In this document: piece after piece, positions 11,801 to 26,800 of the stretch
Numbering within the stretch: position 1 is the stretch's first letter
Layout of the letters: the number at the start of each line of letters is the position of its first letter
Assembly: GCF_036370855.1 (NCBI RefSeq)
Contig: NC_088099.1
Coordinates: 92,071,820-92,135,819, forward strand
Reading direction: 5' to 3'
Length of the DNA stretch: 64,000 bases
Source: Dromaius novaehollandiae
Taxonomy: Eukaryota > Chordata > Aves > Casuariiformes > Dromaiidae
Program-made: the position numbers and the translations under genes
The notes under the pieces: model-generated
What the model was told of the DNA's origin: nothing
The model's database searches: none
The model's input: only the letters and a program-made list of their open reading frames with translations

Positions 11801-14800
11801 ATCTTTTAGTTTAATATAAATTCACTTAGTGAATGAGTCAGTGCTGTTGATTTAGACATACAGGACCTGTATGTAGTCATCATCCTTCACACACAGCTGT
11901 GCTACATCTTCTCCAACTTCTTTTATGTCAGCTTCCCCCACTGGTTTCAATAGCAGTAGCTCCAGATTTGCTAGAGCATTTTGATAGCACTTTTTTAAAG
12001 CTAGTGGTATGAGTATATAGTTTGGAATTCCGTGCTATATATTGTATTTCTCATGTTTTACAAGGTTTTGGTCTATGTACAGGTACTTGCACCTACACAT
12101 ATCAAATTTGTGTCGCCTTCCCTATCACTTTTGTATAAGCAAGTACAGTACAAATGAGGCATTTAAATTTGAAAATAATGGTAATTCAAATATCTCATCC
12201 CCGTTGCCCAGCCTCAGATGTTCTCCTGATGACTGCTCTGTGTTGACAGCCATAACTCAAATTCAAGGACAATAGATAAATTTTTTTTCTCGTGTGGTTG
12301 GTATTATGCCCTTCAGGTGCTATGCTTGACAAATGCCCTTTGCTGAAGGGATGCAATTTACACTGCTAGAACTAGCTTTAGTCTTAAAATCTGCCCTTTG
12401 TTTTCTTGTTTATTGCTATAAAAGCTCAACATTCTCAAATTAAAAATAGATATAATGCAAGTCATAAGAAGGGGTTTGATCTTGTTACATTATGTTTTTA
12501 AGGAGATGCTTTTTTCCAGTTATTTCCAAAATAAGTGTTTGTAATTTTCCATGGAGTTGATTCTGACTATATTAATCTAGTTTCTGAGCATAAAAATAAA
12601 GTTGATTCTGCTTCTGTGTAGTAAATGTCTAGTTTTCTTTGGGATTTTGCTGTTTCAGCTGCAGTAAAGTATCTCTCTGTCTCTGCTTATGGCCTTTGAA
12701 ATTCAGGTGAGTCCTAGTGGAAGAAGCAGATTGAATATGCTGTTGTGAGAAAGGGGTGTTTTGATAACAGTTCTGAATCCTGAATTGCAGAGAAAGTGAC
12801 AGTGTACAGGCCCTTGTCATGATCAGTGTCCACCACATTTTTTTTTGTATGAATACATAGCAAGACAGCACTATCTCGAAACAGTTTGTTGTATCTCAGC
12901 TTAAATGGCAGTCCAAATAAGATTGGAAATTGGGAGGAAGACAGTATCAGTTGTTCTGATGACTAGGTTTTTGGTTGTCAGCTCAAAGCTCTTGTTGGTT
13001 TCTTTATGAAAATAAACAAAGATGTATGTGGTCTTGTTAGCTACCTCTCTAGACACTGTTGCAGTAGGAGGACTTGTGAGTGGAACGGTGGCTTACAAGA
13101 AAGGTACTTCTCTTATTAAGGACAAAAGAGAGAGATGCGAACGAATAGAAAAAGAAAACTGCTGTTACTGACAGATAGGAGAGACTGACTATCGTTTCCT
13201 TAAACGAAGTAAAGAGTTGAAGGATGAGACACTTGGATGTAATGCTGAAGGAAAGGAGAGCTAAGCACCCTTCAGAACTGCCTGAATGAAACCTTAGAGG
13301 GAGTGACTGAGCTCTATCATGCTCTGAAGTTGTCTTTGCTAATAGAGAAGCCAGCTGAACTTCCTCCAGCTGTGAGTGCTTTAACCCCTTCTCCTTTTCA
13401 TCAACATTGGTATTTATGAAATATTTTCAGTGGGAGATGCACTTTATTGTTCAAGACCTTGTTAGCTGAGAACTTCTACCATTCCATTCTAGTTGTCTAA
13501 TGAGTAGAACTAGATCCACAGGAATCTCCTAATGAGATAATGCAAGCCTTGTTTCTGATGTCTGTGGTCGATGAGTGAATAATTTAAACTTTGGATAATG
13601 TCTCTGTTGGGATGATCTGGAATGCTATGACAGGTAGCTCAGAAGACAGATTAGTACACATGGGGTATAGCTACACAAAGAAATAAGGAGGTTAGGTAGT
13701 GTGAAATAAGCATGGCAGTGATGGGCAAATAACTGTAAACTAGTATCCACTGGGACTAGGTAGGCGCAAAGGAAGCTATCACTGAGTGCCATACATAACA
13801 ATACATTTGCATCCTAGTTTGCCTCAAAGTCACTGATTTGTATTCTGCTGTCTTAGGATGTTATATGCAATGAGGAATCCAGCTGCATCGGTCTTGGCTT
13901 TCTGCTCTGTTCCTGTGCCAGGGGTTGCTGTTAAATTTCTGTGGTGGGGAAGGCAGAGTTGATCAGCCATAGGCACCTTAGCTAGTCTGGTTATGTTTGA
14001 GTTTATACCCTTCAGCAAAGGGTGTACTCGCACGTAACTGGACTAGTTACCAATGGATATTCAATTCTGCCTTTCCCACCAAGGAAAAGTTTTGTTGAAA
14101 GGTCCAGCAAAACAAGCATATTTTGTGCTGAAGCAGCACGTATTCCCTTCTACAAGTTTTGATGTTAGGGAAAAGGTTACATTTTCTTTGTGGAGAGAAG
14201 AAGGGAGACAGCAATAAGATTAGCTGGAACTTTGCATATCAGAATTGCATATCATTGGAAGCTTTTTAAGCTCCACTGTATATGAATTCACTCCTGGCTA
14301 AAGTGTATTGAGTTAGCTTTTCTTCTTCTGAGGATTATCTTTTTCTTGGTTGAAGACATGACCTGTAGATTCTGTTCTGCTGGGAGAATGCTTGCTGGAA
14401 ATTTTATACAAGATTCATTGCCTGATATTGAAAGGTTTGTCTAGTATTTACAGACAAGCCCTAGAAATTTAGGTAGTTATATCAACTGTTGAAAGCTGAT
14501 CTGTGTGCAAAGTCCCTGATCTTGATTGGTTTAAAACTAGTAAATACTGGACATGTGTTCTATAAACTCAGAGTTAAACTCAGAGTTAATGAAAATGTAG
14601 AAAAGGGATTTTTTAAAAAAGTTCTCATGGTTTCGAATAGAACTTATTCCAAAACTTAGTTTAGACATAAATGTATACATACATACATACATAGGCATTG
14701 CAAAGAACTTCACTATTTAAAATGCTGCATTGGAAGTCTCTTTCTTGTTGGTATATGGAGATAAAAGTCATAAATATTCTTATACTAAAAGGTTATGCTG

Positions 14801-17800
14801 TTGTGTGTTCAATGTCATAACTGTTTACCTTAAATATATTATTTGTATTTGATTTTCTAACATTTTAAAGATGCAGAGACAAAACAGGTTTGAGAAGCTG
14901 AGTTGGATTTTCCTCTGGCATGGGCTCAAACTTTGAGTGATTTCAGTAAAGCACTTCACAAGCCTTGTATTTTTGTTCATGATGCACATGCGTGAGACAT
15001 GGCACAAAGTGCGTATTGAGTTTGTTGGACAAACACTTAAAATCTTTTTCTTAAAAATATTTTTTTTTCAGAGAGAGAGACCAAGATGAAAAAGCTTTTG
15101 AAAAATACTGAACTCTTCCCCTCTGTGCAACACAGGGGAGAGGCAATTTACTTCCTCCCTTCCTGCAACATAACACTGCATGATGGTGATGCATCTGATA
15201 GCTTTGCTTTTGAATTGGAGGAAATACTTGTACACAGAAACTCACAGAATAAGAATCTTATTTATTTAACGAGTGCTTTCTGATGTTGGGAGAGAGAGAG
15301 TTATGATCTGACAAACTCTTTAGAAAGATACCTGTTTGGATGCTGTCATTTGACAGGACTGTCAAAGAAAGAAAGAAAAATCATGGCAAAAATATTCTAC
15401 TTTGTTTCTAGTCTAATTATTTATAGAATATGCCTGGACATATGTTGTTAAAAATTGAAAAATTTACTCTTGTCCTGAGATAGATGAAGAAACCAGGGAA
15501 TGGGGAACACTTTGAATGTGAAATATTGAGCAAACTGAGAGAAAGCAACACTTGAGAATTAAGATGGGTACCATCTTGCACATTCTGCTTTAAATAGTCC
15601 CTCATCAAAGACAATCAGTTAAAGAATGGATTGATACAAGATAATTTTGCTTAATGACAGGGAACACAGCAGAGAATGAGGTTGCTGTCAGGAATGGAAA
15701 TATCCTTGTAATGCCAGTCATATGATACACTTTGAGAAAGGCAGGGCAGCAGCACTGGGCATATGGAGTTAACTTGATTCCATTGCTGCTTTCTAATTTC
15801 TGTCAAAGCCTGCTGGGGTCTGGAGCTGGAGGGAGCGCCTCTGCACCGCACTCCTCACTTAGCTCTTTTTTGTTTTGGGAAGCTCTGTTGTCTCAAGCAC
15901 TCTGCAGCGCACACGCATAGGAAGCCACTTTGGGTTTGACGCTATTCCCAAGCTAATACATCCCCTGGACCTCAGTGTTCATTGCAGCAGCATCCAAACA
16001 GCTTTCTGCAGGGCCAGCTCAATTCTTTCACTCTTAATTTGGCTGCTGCCCGAGACTGTCTATACAGTACGCTACTCTTCCCCCCCCGCCCCCCCCATGA
16101 AGTCAGATCAGGTGTATCTGTATCTATATCTTAACCCAACTGGGTTACTTGTGGGTGGCTTATTTCTGTGCTAGGGTGAAAGATCTATTTTCTGCTTACA
16201 TTTCTTCCTTCTTATGAGCTTCTGCTGTGTTCCAGGAGGACCCCCTCACTCCATGAGTGTTAGCATTGTATCTCCTTATTACACATTGCCCTGTATCTAC
16301 AAATTTTTTCTTATACATATCTGGTGATTGGTTTAATCTTTTATTCTTGACCAGCAAACATAGGCTTGTTTCCTCCAAGCAGTTTTAAGGTTCACATACA
16401 TTCTATGAATTTTCATTGCTTGTTAATAATATGAAGAAGAAAAATATATTGATCATCTGTTTTCAGTCTCATTTGGATTTCCTCTCATGGACTAGTGTTA
16501 TCTGATCACCTTAAAAACCTGTTGAGGAATTTTAGATAACTTGTAAGCTCTAGCAGCTCAAAAAGTTACATTTATTTTAATAGCTTTACTTACCTGGATT
16601 TTGTTTTCATTTGATGATGGTTTGAGAACTTTGTTTCAGTACACACTAACTTTGAAAATTCAGCTAGTCTCATACTAAGTGAGAACATCTGAGACGGGGC
16701 AAGACAGCCATCTGCAGTTACAAAACAAGGTTGATAAGCCAGGTGCTTATAATGTAGTGCATGATACGATAAAGTAGACTCTAAGGCTCCTAGTTTCATG
16801 TCAGAGTAACCATAGCAATGTGTTATGTGTTCATGCAGTATAAGTTCACTTTGCAGGCTCAAATTGGTTTAAAATTTTGATGAATAAGTCTGTTTCTTTG
16901 CTGTAGGGCTTATGCTAGATCAGATATCTGCTGTTGTGGATCAAGTTTGCATTGCTGGCTGATCCAGCAGCAGTAAGCTTGAAACAAGTTGAAAGATAGC
17001 AGAAGTTTTAAAGGCAACAGCCATATTAAGACTTCAGAATAATATTGCTCAACAGTTGTCATGTGAAATTTGGTCAGACTTGCAGTGAGGGAACATGCAT
17101 TATCATTTGAGGTGAATTTCTTTTTAAGAGTTTAATTCATTTATTCATATATATTGCACAATATATTTATTCCAGTGGCTACATAATGTAGCCACATATT
17201 GAAGCTCTGAATTGATAAAATCACTTTTGAGGTATTAACAGTGTTTTCCCCCTTAACTGATGTAAAAAGGATTCCATTAAAGCTCTTCAGGTTTTTAACT
17301 TTCACAAATGTGGAACAAGATTATCCCACTTGCCTATTGCTTTATTCACATACACATTTACGCAGTTCAGCACCAATGAGGATTTTAAGCATGTGCAAGT
17401 AATGCAAGAGAAAGTTTATTCGTTGTCACAGATACTCTCTGTCCCCAGTTTCCCCAGATCCTGCAGTTTCTGCCTGTGGTGATGTGGAGGATAGCTGAAG
17501 ATGTTGGTTATTCAAGAATGTGCTTTTATAGACCAGTGTTTCTAAAAGAGAGCAGGCCATCTGTTCCATGGCTGTACGGGTTAGTTTATTGTACATTTTG
17601 AGTATTCAAGGTTGGTAAAATACTTAGTTGGCTGACTTCTTTAACACGAACAGAAATAGATCTAAAATACATTTTTGTATATTTGCATTTTCTTAGGCCT
17701 TAACCTGAACTAATTTTCACAGCTCTTTTATTGTACATATACCACAGAGGAAAAAAAAAAAAAAAGTAGCAGATCTGATTAGTTTCTAAGGAAACTTGTC

Positions 17801-20800
17801 AACCAGGATTTGTTATCAGAGTACTTGCTGATTTGCCTTCATGCCTTTTGAAAAATTAAAAATTAGATGGGATGTCCAAAAGCTAAAGGTAATCCATAAT
17901 CTATAAAATGTGTTGTACCATTTGCTGTTTCAGATATTCAGTGTACAGAGTGTTTTTTCAACTTTTTGATTGGCAGACCCCTTAAGAAATCATGACTTAG
18001 GTTTTTTTTTTGATGGAAAATTTGACTTAAGAGTCAAATCTTTTTCAGCCAAAAAAGACTGTATTTGTATGTTAGGAGGAGGGAGGGTTGAACTAAGAGC
18101 AATTTACAGTGTAGTCCTATAAACAGTTGCAATAGCAAAACTTTGCAGCAGAAGCTTCCGTATATTTCCTAAAGCTAAATGGAACTACACTATTGGTTGT
18201 CTTAAAGGTTGCCCTAGTAGTAGTCCATGAATCTTAGGTAGAAAACCATTGTGGTAGAGGATGTTTTTAGCTTTTCACTTCTCATGAATCTGAAAGAATA
18301 TCTTATAACTATAAAATTATGATTGCATTCTTCAAAAATAATTTGAATTAGATGTTTTTCTGACATTTAAAATTCTAACTACTTTCATTGTACGGTATTT
18401 CATAAAATTGGACTGTAATTTATTGCCCTCCATGAAAGTGTAGCTATTTGAATTATCATGCTTTTTAACAACTAAACCTCAACAATTCCCTATTTTAATT
18501 TCTCATGATGTTCTGCAAAGCAACTTTTCTATGATTAGGTCAAGAACAAAGAACAAATTCTCATTGTCTCATCATTAAGATGATGTTAACGGATAATTTT
18601 TGATGGCCTCACCCTGTGGGTGAGAGTTGTGGGGTTTTGTGGGGGGGTTTTTTGTTTTTAATTCAAGATATGCTAGAAGGCATAAACCTAAACTGGCTTG
18701 TAAACACAGTTGTGCCTGAGAGTGAAGTGAGAGATTTTGGTAAGGCTTCTTCTTAGTAAAATCTTATGTGGTGAAAATTTACCTTAGTGAAGAGTCAGTG
18801 CTATTATCAAATAAAATTACTTCTGCTAGATCAAGTTGCTTATGTAATACTTATATCACTAATTTTAAAACATTTTAACTTTCTCTGAAGTGAAAAATCA
18901 TGTCTGATTCATGTCTCTGGAAGCAGAGTTTCTAGAGCTCTGCTTGCATAAATATTCAAAATTCTCTATATAAAACTTTTGTTGTAGCCAGTAGCATGAA
19001 GAATGTTCCACAGCAATTTTTTTTTTACAAGTTATGTTGCATGTTCATGTTTGGTAAAGCTACAATAAATGACAAGTAGAACTACGTTAAACAATCATCT
19101 GTAATTTCTTTGTAGACTGTTTTTTCTTTTCTGCTTTTTGTTTTATTTAAAAATAGTAGTTTTCCTTTCTTATCCAAATAGTGACATGCTGGGATTGATT
19201 TCTGAAGAGTTTGGATGATGGTTTTGTACTAACATGATAGGCCGAAGTTGTTATCCAGGCTAATAGACTTTTTTTCTTGGTAAAGTGTTTTCGTTAACAA
19301 TCTCCCCAAAAAGGCAGTAACTTCCTATAATCAGTGCTTACAGTAAGTAGATGTAAGATGTCTTCTACTTACAGCTATTTTTTCCTAGATAAAACCCACA
19401 TAATATGTAAAGTCTGGCTTAAAATGGGAAGGATTTTGTCCTAGTATACTTAATATCCCAGTGAAAATCTATATTTGATGTTTATTGGGAGGAATTCCCT
19501 TTGCACTGCCTATTGTCCTGTATGTATGCTAATCAAAAACAGTCTTCTACTAGCCAGTTATTACTCTGATCATTTTAAATTGTGGTAACAGTCTTGTTTT
19601 AAGGTTACAGATACTTTTTCAATAAAAGTGACTATTTATGGTTAGAGATGCAAAGTAGATGTGTTTTACAAATGTAATACCATTAGTACTTCTTGAATTT
19701 CAAGAAACAAAAATGGACTTTTTGGTCTTCATCTGCTCTGTTTGGTTAGTTTTTAGTACTTGCTGGTATGATTTCCTTTCATCTTAGAGAAGATATGACT
19801 GTTTATTGGCTGCTTTACCAACTAGTATTTTTTTAATCAGTTTAGGTGTTCTTGAAGTAAATTGTCATTTTTAAATGATAGCTTCCAAGAGATTTGTCTT
19901 AATGATGTTTCATGAGCTTTTGCATCAGGAAGTAAATTCCTTGGTTTTTCTATACTTTTAGCTGATTTACTATATAATACTCATGTAAAGATCACTTAAT
20001 GTATTTATGTAAAAGATTGTAATTTTTCTGTTTAATTCGTGTATTGTGGAACGCTGGTTAGTGTGAACCCTGTAAGTGTCCATTTAGGTAAGCTGATGAA
20101 AAGTAAACTGTTTTTATGGTAATGGCAAATGAAACAATGGTTTTTTAGCATGTATGCTGGTGGAAAGGACTGTAGCACTTTGTTTTGAGGGTCTTTTGCG
20201 TTTTGCTTCTTGCACGGTTATACTTAACTTTCAACTAAAGAGAGGGATAAATATGCTAAGGGAACATGATCTGTAAGCAGAAATCTGCGCGTAATGCAGG
20301 TGACCATTCTGGGAATAAGAAGGGAATTAAAATTCTCTTCCTCTAAAATGAAGCAATATGTTAAAAGTTTATATATGTTCATGAGCAAAACCTGATGGCG
20401 AAGCTCATTTGTAACTTTGCAGATGAAGTTAAAGCAATTGCATTTGTATTTTGTTATCACATTATTATATTCTTGATAATTATAATCATTTGTAATATAT
20501 AATATTAGGTATATTTTTGTATTTTAAAGCAATTGTATTTGATGAATGGACTAAAAATTTTCTTAACCTTGAGTATCAAATACTATTCTAAGCTTTTTGG
20601 TTTTTGTTTTGCACTGGTTGAGGCGAGAGATAGGAACTGCATGCACGCTCTCCTTTACTATCCCAGTCTATCTCCTGGCATTTTACTAGCATGAGGAAAT
20701 ATGAAAAGCCTCAGCCTGTTCTTCTTGTCTTTTCTGTGCACCTGTGGCACTGGTCTTTGTCTTATCATGTTCAGTGATAACCTTACTGGAGTTTTTTCTT

Positions 20801-23800
20801 CTTGCTTGTCAAAGCTTTTCTTGTTATGCTATTTTGATATTTCTGAAATGTTACACTATCAGCAATTATTTTTCCAATATGCCAATTCACTGGAAATGCT
20901 TTTAGCAAAAGGGAATTACTGACTAGAAAGAAAGGTGTTCTGTTTCAGAATACCAAAATAGGAAGTGTTAAAAAAATCCATATGCAGGAGACTGTTGGTA
21001 AGAATACGTATCATGACAGCAAAATGTCTTCCTATTACAATGTCAGCTCAGTTTTTTTCTAGAACAGAAACAATTCAGACGAAGCATACTTCTCCTTTTC
21101 AGCAGTTTCCCCCTTCAAGACTCGGTTTTGATTATTCTTTGCCAAATAACTTAAACCTAAGATTTTTATTTTTTATTAAAAAAAATTAAACAAAGAAATA
21201 TAATTTGTTTTCCTAACAATTTTGATTATCTTTTCTTATCAGTTGGAAAAGTAATTCTCTTTTCTGAATGCTTTAGTTAAAATACTTTGGCTCAGTATAC
21301 TGGAGTATGACTATGTACTTGAGAAAAATGATGGTGTTTCGCATTCCCCAGGTGAGCTGCCCAGGCTGAGCTCAGCACTTCCCTTGCTCCTTGCTCTCCT
21401 TCAAACAGCCCTGCTAGTTTTCCTGCTGAATGTGGCCAGGGTGTTGCCCGCAGGGACATCCTATTTTCACCCTTCAGTCCTTTGCTGTGCACATACCTCC
21501 CTTATGGAAGCATAAAATTTGAGGTTGTAAAATGTTACTGCTTTATTTTTTGGAGGACGGACTTACTCTTAGGAGGTAAGCCTCCACTGATGACGGCCTA
21601 CAGATAAAGCAGTAGGGAATGAGGTAGCGGACGCGGTTAGCCGCACGGTGAGATGTTATGTTATATATGTGATGAGCTGGGGCAGGCATACCCTTGTTCA
21701 GCTCTGGGCATTTTTTAGCGCAGCTGTGGCAGGTGGGTGCCGTGACTCTGCCATTGGTATCGTATCCTGCATGCCTGCCAGTCCTGGGGTTTCCGCTCAC
21801 CTGCCTGGGCAGTATTTTCAGCTAACTGTCTCGTATGCCTTTCTCTTCTCCCCTTGTTATCCCAGGTAATCTCATGGGCTGATAGGTTAGTAGCCTGTAT
21901 CAGAAATCCGTCTTTTTTTGCTATTATGTGCTGTTTATATTTTTGTGTGGAAGTCAGTTCTATTACCTTAGAAGCTCCAATACATTGTAAAAGACCTAGT
22001 GCCAGTGGTGGGAAGATCTAGGTCAGTAGTGCTGCTGTGGCATTTAATAGAAGGAAGAGATCCAGTTGCTGCCCAGTATTCCCTCAGCCTTGGCACAGAA
22101 GCAGCTGTGCCTCGGGGCAGAGACTGCCAGCACAGCCAAAGTAGGCAAGGTTCATGTGGCACTACAAGCTTTACAGTGCAAGCACAAGGAGGAGGAGCTG
22201 TGTTGGACCTCACCCAGCTTGGCTGTGCTCAAGCATGCCTTTGCAGGTTGGTCACAGAAGCACACAGCTATACCCATGCTGAAGGGAGAGGGAAGGGAGC
22301 AGCTCCTGCATCTCTTCCTTTCCTGCTGCTTGAAACCTCTGCTTCAGCAGGGAGCTGTGGCAGTGCAGCAACTGCAGTGACTGGGTTTTCCCCATAGCTG
22401 GGGCTTGGCAAGGTGAAGCTTCAGCACTGGTGATTCACTGATGCCCGTGAAGCTGGTTTGGCCAGGATGCATCTCAGCCAAAATGCTTCAGCACTGGTGG
22501 CCTCTTACCTTAACAATAGAAACCACTGCTTTAGCCACACCTTGTATTTTAAAGGCAATATAATATAGCAAAGTAGTGGTGGATGCCTTTTGTTATATTA
22601 TTCAAGCTATACCATTTAGCTGTAAGTGCCCACCTTAATCAAAATCTGCAACATGTATAGTCTAGAGGGACAATAAATTGAGAAGAAGATGCTCTTCAGC
22701 CTGTGTGTGTCTTTATCTTCAGGTTGAATAGGGTGAAGATAATGACTTTAGCACCCAGACTGGCTTGGTTTAGTAATGGCAGAATCAAGCTTAACATCGG
22801 CTAATTTATTTTCTTTCCAAGAAGAGAGGTGAGCTACATGTGAGGGTGGTCAGTTGCCTGGGTATGTCGGACTGGGCATGTTGTGGGGAGGATAGTGTGA
22901 AGACCTGAGACAGGTATTTTTGAGTCAGGAAGGAGGATCGGGAGAGGGAATTAATGGTACAAGGAAGCAGCCATGACATGAATTAATGCTTCTTAGCACA
23001 TCGGATGTTTTTTCAACAAGTTTCGGATGCTGCTTTGGCAAATATGCTTGTGTGTATTATGGCTGGATTATTTATTGTATCGGTGAGGGACGAGGGAAGA
23101 GCCTTTGCCTTTAAGACATGCTGCTACTTATGTGAAAGCGCCTTTGTTGCGTACAGCTTTGGGTGCTTCAGAAATTAGTTGTTCTAATGTTACCTGCCTT
23201 GCAAGAGAAATTGAAAGTTGCACTGTGAACATGGCAAAGACTGCAAGGGGAGAAAGAATTGTGTTTCTGCTTTTGCCACAATGTTGCTATATAAGACGAA
23301 GTCACTTTTTAAAAAGTGTTTGTTCATTGATATTTCTATTTCTATATTCTCAGTTTATGTTTAGCTTTAGACTGAAATCTGATTTCAAAAAATTATTTGA
23401 GGAAACTTGCAGCTACAAATGAAATAAATTGGAGCTGCGCTCAGCATTATGCTGAACAAAGTGCTAGGTGTTCTGAAAAGTCAGATCTGAAGACTTTCAC
23501 GCTGTGCATTTAAAATTCATGTTTACTTTTGAACTTAATCACTCTAACTGTCGTTCCCGATGTGTGAAACCTGGATTATTTCCACAACTATCCATTTTTC
23601 AGAGGTGCTTTAAGAAAAATTTTTATTATGCTGCTAAGTACTATAGAACAGCCTACAGGGAATTATTAAATACATCTTCAAAGGAGTGCAATAAATAAGA
23701 CCAGAACCTTCAAACAAACAGTGAAGTTTAAGACTAAGTACTAAATGGAGACTCATTTAAGAATAATAATCTGTTTCTTTGGCTGGTTGACAAAGCATAC

Positions 23801-26800
23801 TGAGAGGAAAAATTTAGGTGGCTAAAGACTATCGTGATATATCTATATCTGTATCAACCAGACAAATTAGGGTTGCCAGACACTTTAGTTTTGGTACTGT
23901 AGAACTTAGCTTGAGTTGGCAAGCTTCGTATTCTCTAAAGCTTTTCAAGTAGGTACAGGTGCTTTAATCAGTCTGAATCCAGATGTTTGTATTTCCTTCC
24001 AGTGCTGGCCTATTATGTAGAGAGGATATCACAAGACTTTAGGGGATCCGTAAGACTTAAGCATAAAAAAAAGAAAATTATTAATGGATTCCCTAATTTT
24101 TTGACACAATGCACAGTTTAATTTTTTAAGTTTAAATACTTTGCCTTCTGTGATGTTAGTCACAACAGAATTTGACTGTCAGGTGATGAGATTGCTTTTA
24201 TTCCCACTGACAGGTTGTTTTTCTGTGTTTTTTTTTTTTTTTTTTTTGACTGCCATGTGGAATTTGTTCTTTGTTAGTGTGACAATAGTTCCAATGTAAT
24301 TGAAGTTGCTTTTCTGCAGAGCTGCATAGAAATTGATTTCAAAAGGAGGGGAAAGATACTAAGATACTTGATATAATAGTTTAATATTCAACTGCATTAG
24401 GAACATGTACTATTTATTTTGGGTTCTGTCACTATTTGAGCATTTCTTTACTCCTTTTTCTAATGTAAAGGTGGATGTGTACTTCAACAGACATGACATT
24501 ACCAAAATGATGTGCATTCTGTTTTCATATTTTGCTGAAATGAAAAATGTTGAGATCAGATTAGAACTTTGTGCTGCTTACTGAATTTGTTGAATGTTTT
24601 GTAATTAGGAATTAAATTCTAGAGTGTATTGTAACTGCATTACCATGAACTGCACTTTTTTTGCTTTCATTTTGCTAGCTAATACGTAACTTAGCAAATT
24701 CTGTATTAAGTGGGTTATGTACCGAAGTTAATGGCTAGAATCAGGAGATGATGTAGAGAAACATTTGTCCAGTTGTCCGTGTTAACGTGCCCTAAACTAG
24801 TAAAAAAGGGAAAAGGAAGTAGAGGATTTGGGGCAGTCAGATTTGCATAAAATGGGAACAGAACTGCTATTCTTTGAACTTGTTGCAAAGCAGTTATATC
24901 TGTTTGCTTCTGTGTGCACAGCTGATTGTCCAAGCAAAGCTCTTGGGCAATTGGTAGAAAAGGGAAAGAGCTATAGGACTTTCTTCCTGACATATAGGGA
25001 AGGTAAAAATACTACCTCTGGGGGAGTCAAGGGGAGGAATTTATTACAGTATCTGTTCACTGATCTTGCTGGAACGCTGTTTTTTGGTTTTTGTTTTTTA
25101 ACTTTAAAGTCATGCTCTCATCATGGTTGTTTATCTATTTAAAAAGTCAGAGAGAGACTTTTAGAAAACATAGTAAAGTTTCAATCCCACAAAACACTTG
25201 CTTAGCTCTTTATCTACAATTACTGAAATGGTCTTTTGACTTCTTCTATTAAAGCTAGTCAACTGTCTAAGATTTTTTCCACTTTTCAGATGTCTTTTTT
25301 TCCCTTCCCTTAAGATCGTGCTGGAAGCATCAGTACTCTTGATTCCTTAGATTTTGCAAGATATTCTGATGACGGCAATAGGGAAGCAGACGAAAGAGTA
25401 GCAGGTAAGTTTTTATATGGTTCAGAAATCATAGAACACTGAACTTTACCATTTGATTTGTTGTTTTTAGCAGCAGGATATTTAAATGGACATTTCTGAA
25501 GATGAGAAGACTTTGCTTTGGTTGTTTAAGTAGTCACTTTGTGACATACCATACGTATTTCAGATCCATCTGCTATAGCATTACTGTTGAGTGTTTCTTT
25601 TTTTTTCCTGAGAACATATAAAAGCACAATATCTTTCTAAATAGCAAATATTCAGGTAGGGGGTACTTCTATATAATTCTACATTTCATCAGGATGGTAG
25701 CAACCAGTATACTTGAAGATAGTGCCCAGTTGTTTTGACAATAGAACAATATTTTGATACTGCTTACTGACCACTACTATTTGGCTGAAACACGTTTAAC
25801 ATGTGCTCCGCAGCAGTCTGTGACTGCTGCCCAGGTAGCAGCTTTACACTGTACAGATTTCTAGTGAATCATCTGTCAAACATAGGCTATGTGTAGATCA
25901 AAAAAGCATTATTCAAATCCAGAGTAAATCTGGGGTTTTCTCAGCTCCACAAATCTTTTCTTTTACAAATCTGAACTATGCTTTTCTTCTCTCCTTTTGA
26001 TTTCTGGATTGTATGAGGTCGTTTCAGGGAAGTGACAGGGATTTTTTTTTTCTCTGGCAGTTTTTCTTAAGCTAAGTCTGTGGGGAGTTTTAACTTAAGA
26101 TTTATGATTATCTTGCCAAAGGCAGAGACTGTTTTTCTTTTACATTTTATTTAAATTTCTTTTGCACGTGAACTGTGATACTCTAATTCAGGCTTTTTTC
26201 TAAATTCAGAAGTTAAGCTGAGTGTTGGGGAAATCTCATTTTTCTTTCCTGGCTATTGTTGCTCAGGCAAATGACTGAATGAACTTCATGAACATAAAAC
26301 ATATTCAGGTTTTTCAGTGCCCTGGCCTAGAACTGTAGATAATTGTTGTTCTTTCATTTATACGGAAAGTTCCAAATTCTTAATACTATCTAATTATTGT
26401 CTTTTGCAATATATGTAGTCAAAGTTTCAGTTTCAAGAAGGGAAGTAATCCTAAATACATAATTGGTGTTCTATGTAAAGGGTGTTGAAAGAACCCAGGT
26501 GTTCCTGAGTTATGTCCTAAACTGCAAGGCAGAAGCAAGCAGCTCTCAGCTTTTTTTAATTTTTTCTCTGTCTTGATAGATTTTTTTTCCTGTTTATGTT
26601 CAATCCTTCTTGGCAAGCATATTACTGAGGGAGCTAGTTTGATCTTTGCTTGGAGCTTTCTTTAGTAACTAAATTGGATAAGAGCTGTTTAAGGATCAGT
26701 TAGAGAACTGACATTGATCTTCTGGAGGAACCTGACAAAATATTGACTGCTTCTGGTATGAAATAAATATATCCTAAAATTAAATTTAAATCATCATAAA

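Larger units (their letters stand above)
8886..25314 (+). other. RELCH: RELCH intron 1 (16.4 kb)
   Basis: Donor GTAAGT, acceptor TTAAG. The first 150 bases are still CpG-island sequence and include a G-quadruplex motif (8897-8929). The rest is AT-rich with no supportable gene. It holds a CATA microsatellite near 14671-14694, a 12-bp tandem duplication (14564-14587), paired palindromes (17149-17195), T tracts (for example about 24227-24247) and a somewhat more GC-rich patch at about 21350-22500 whose short open frames look fortuitous. First introns often carry enhancers, but I cannot identify one by eye. Confidence 0.9.

Noticed and set aside
21999-22397. + strand open frames of 104-132 codons in intron 1
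   Set aside because: Two overlapping frames, no recognisable domain, no splice or promoter support.
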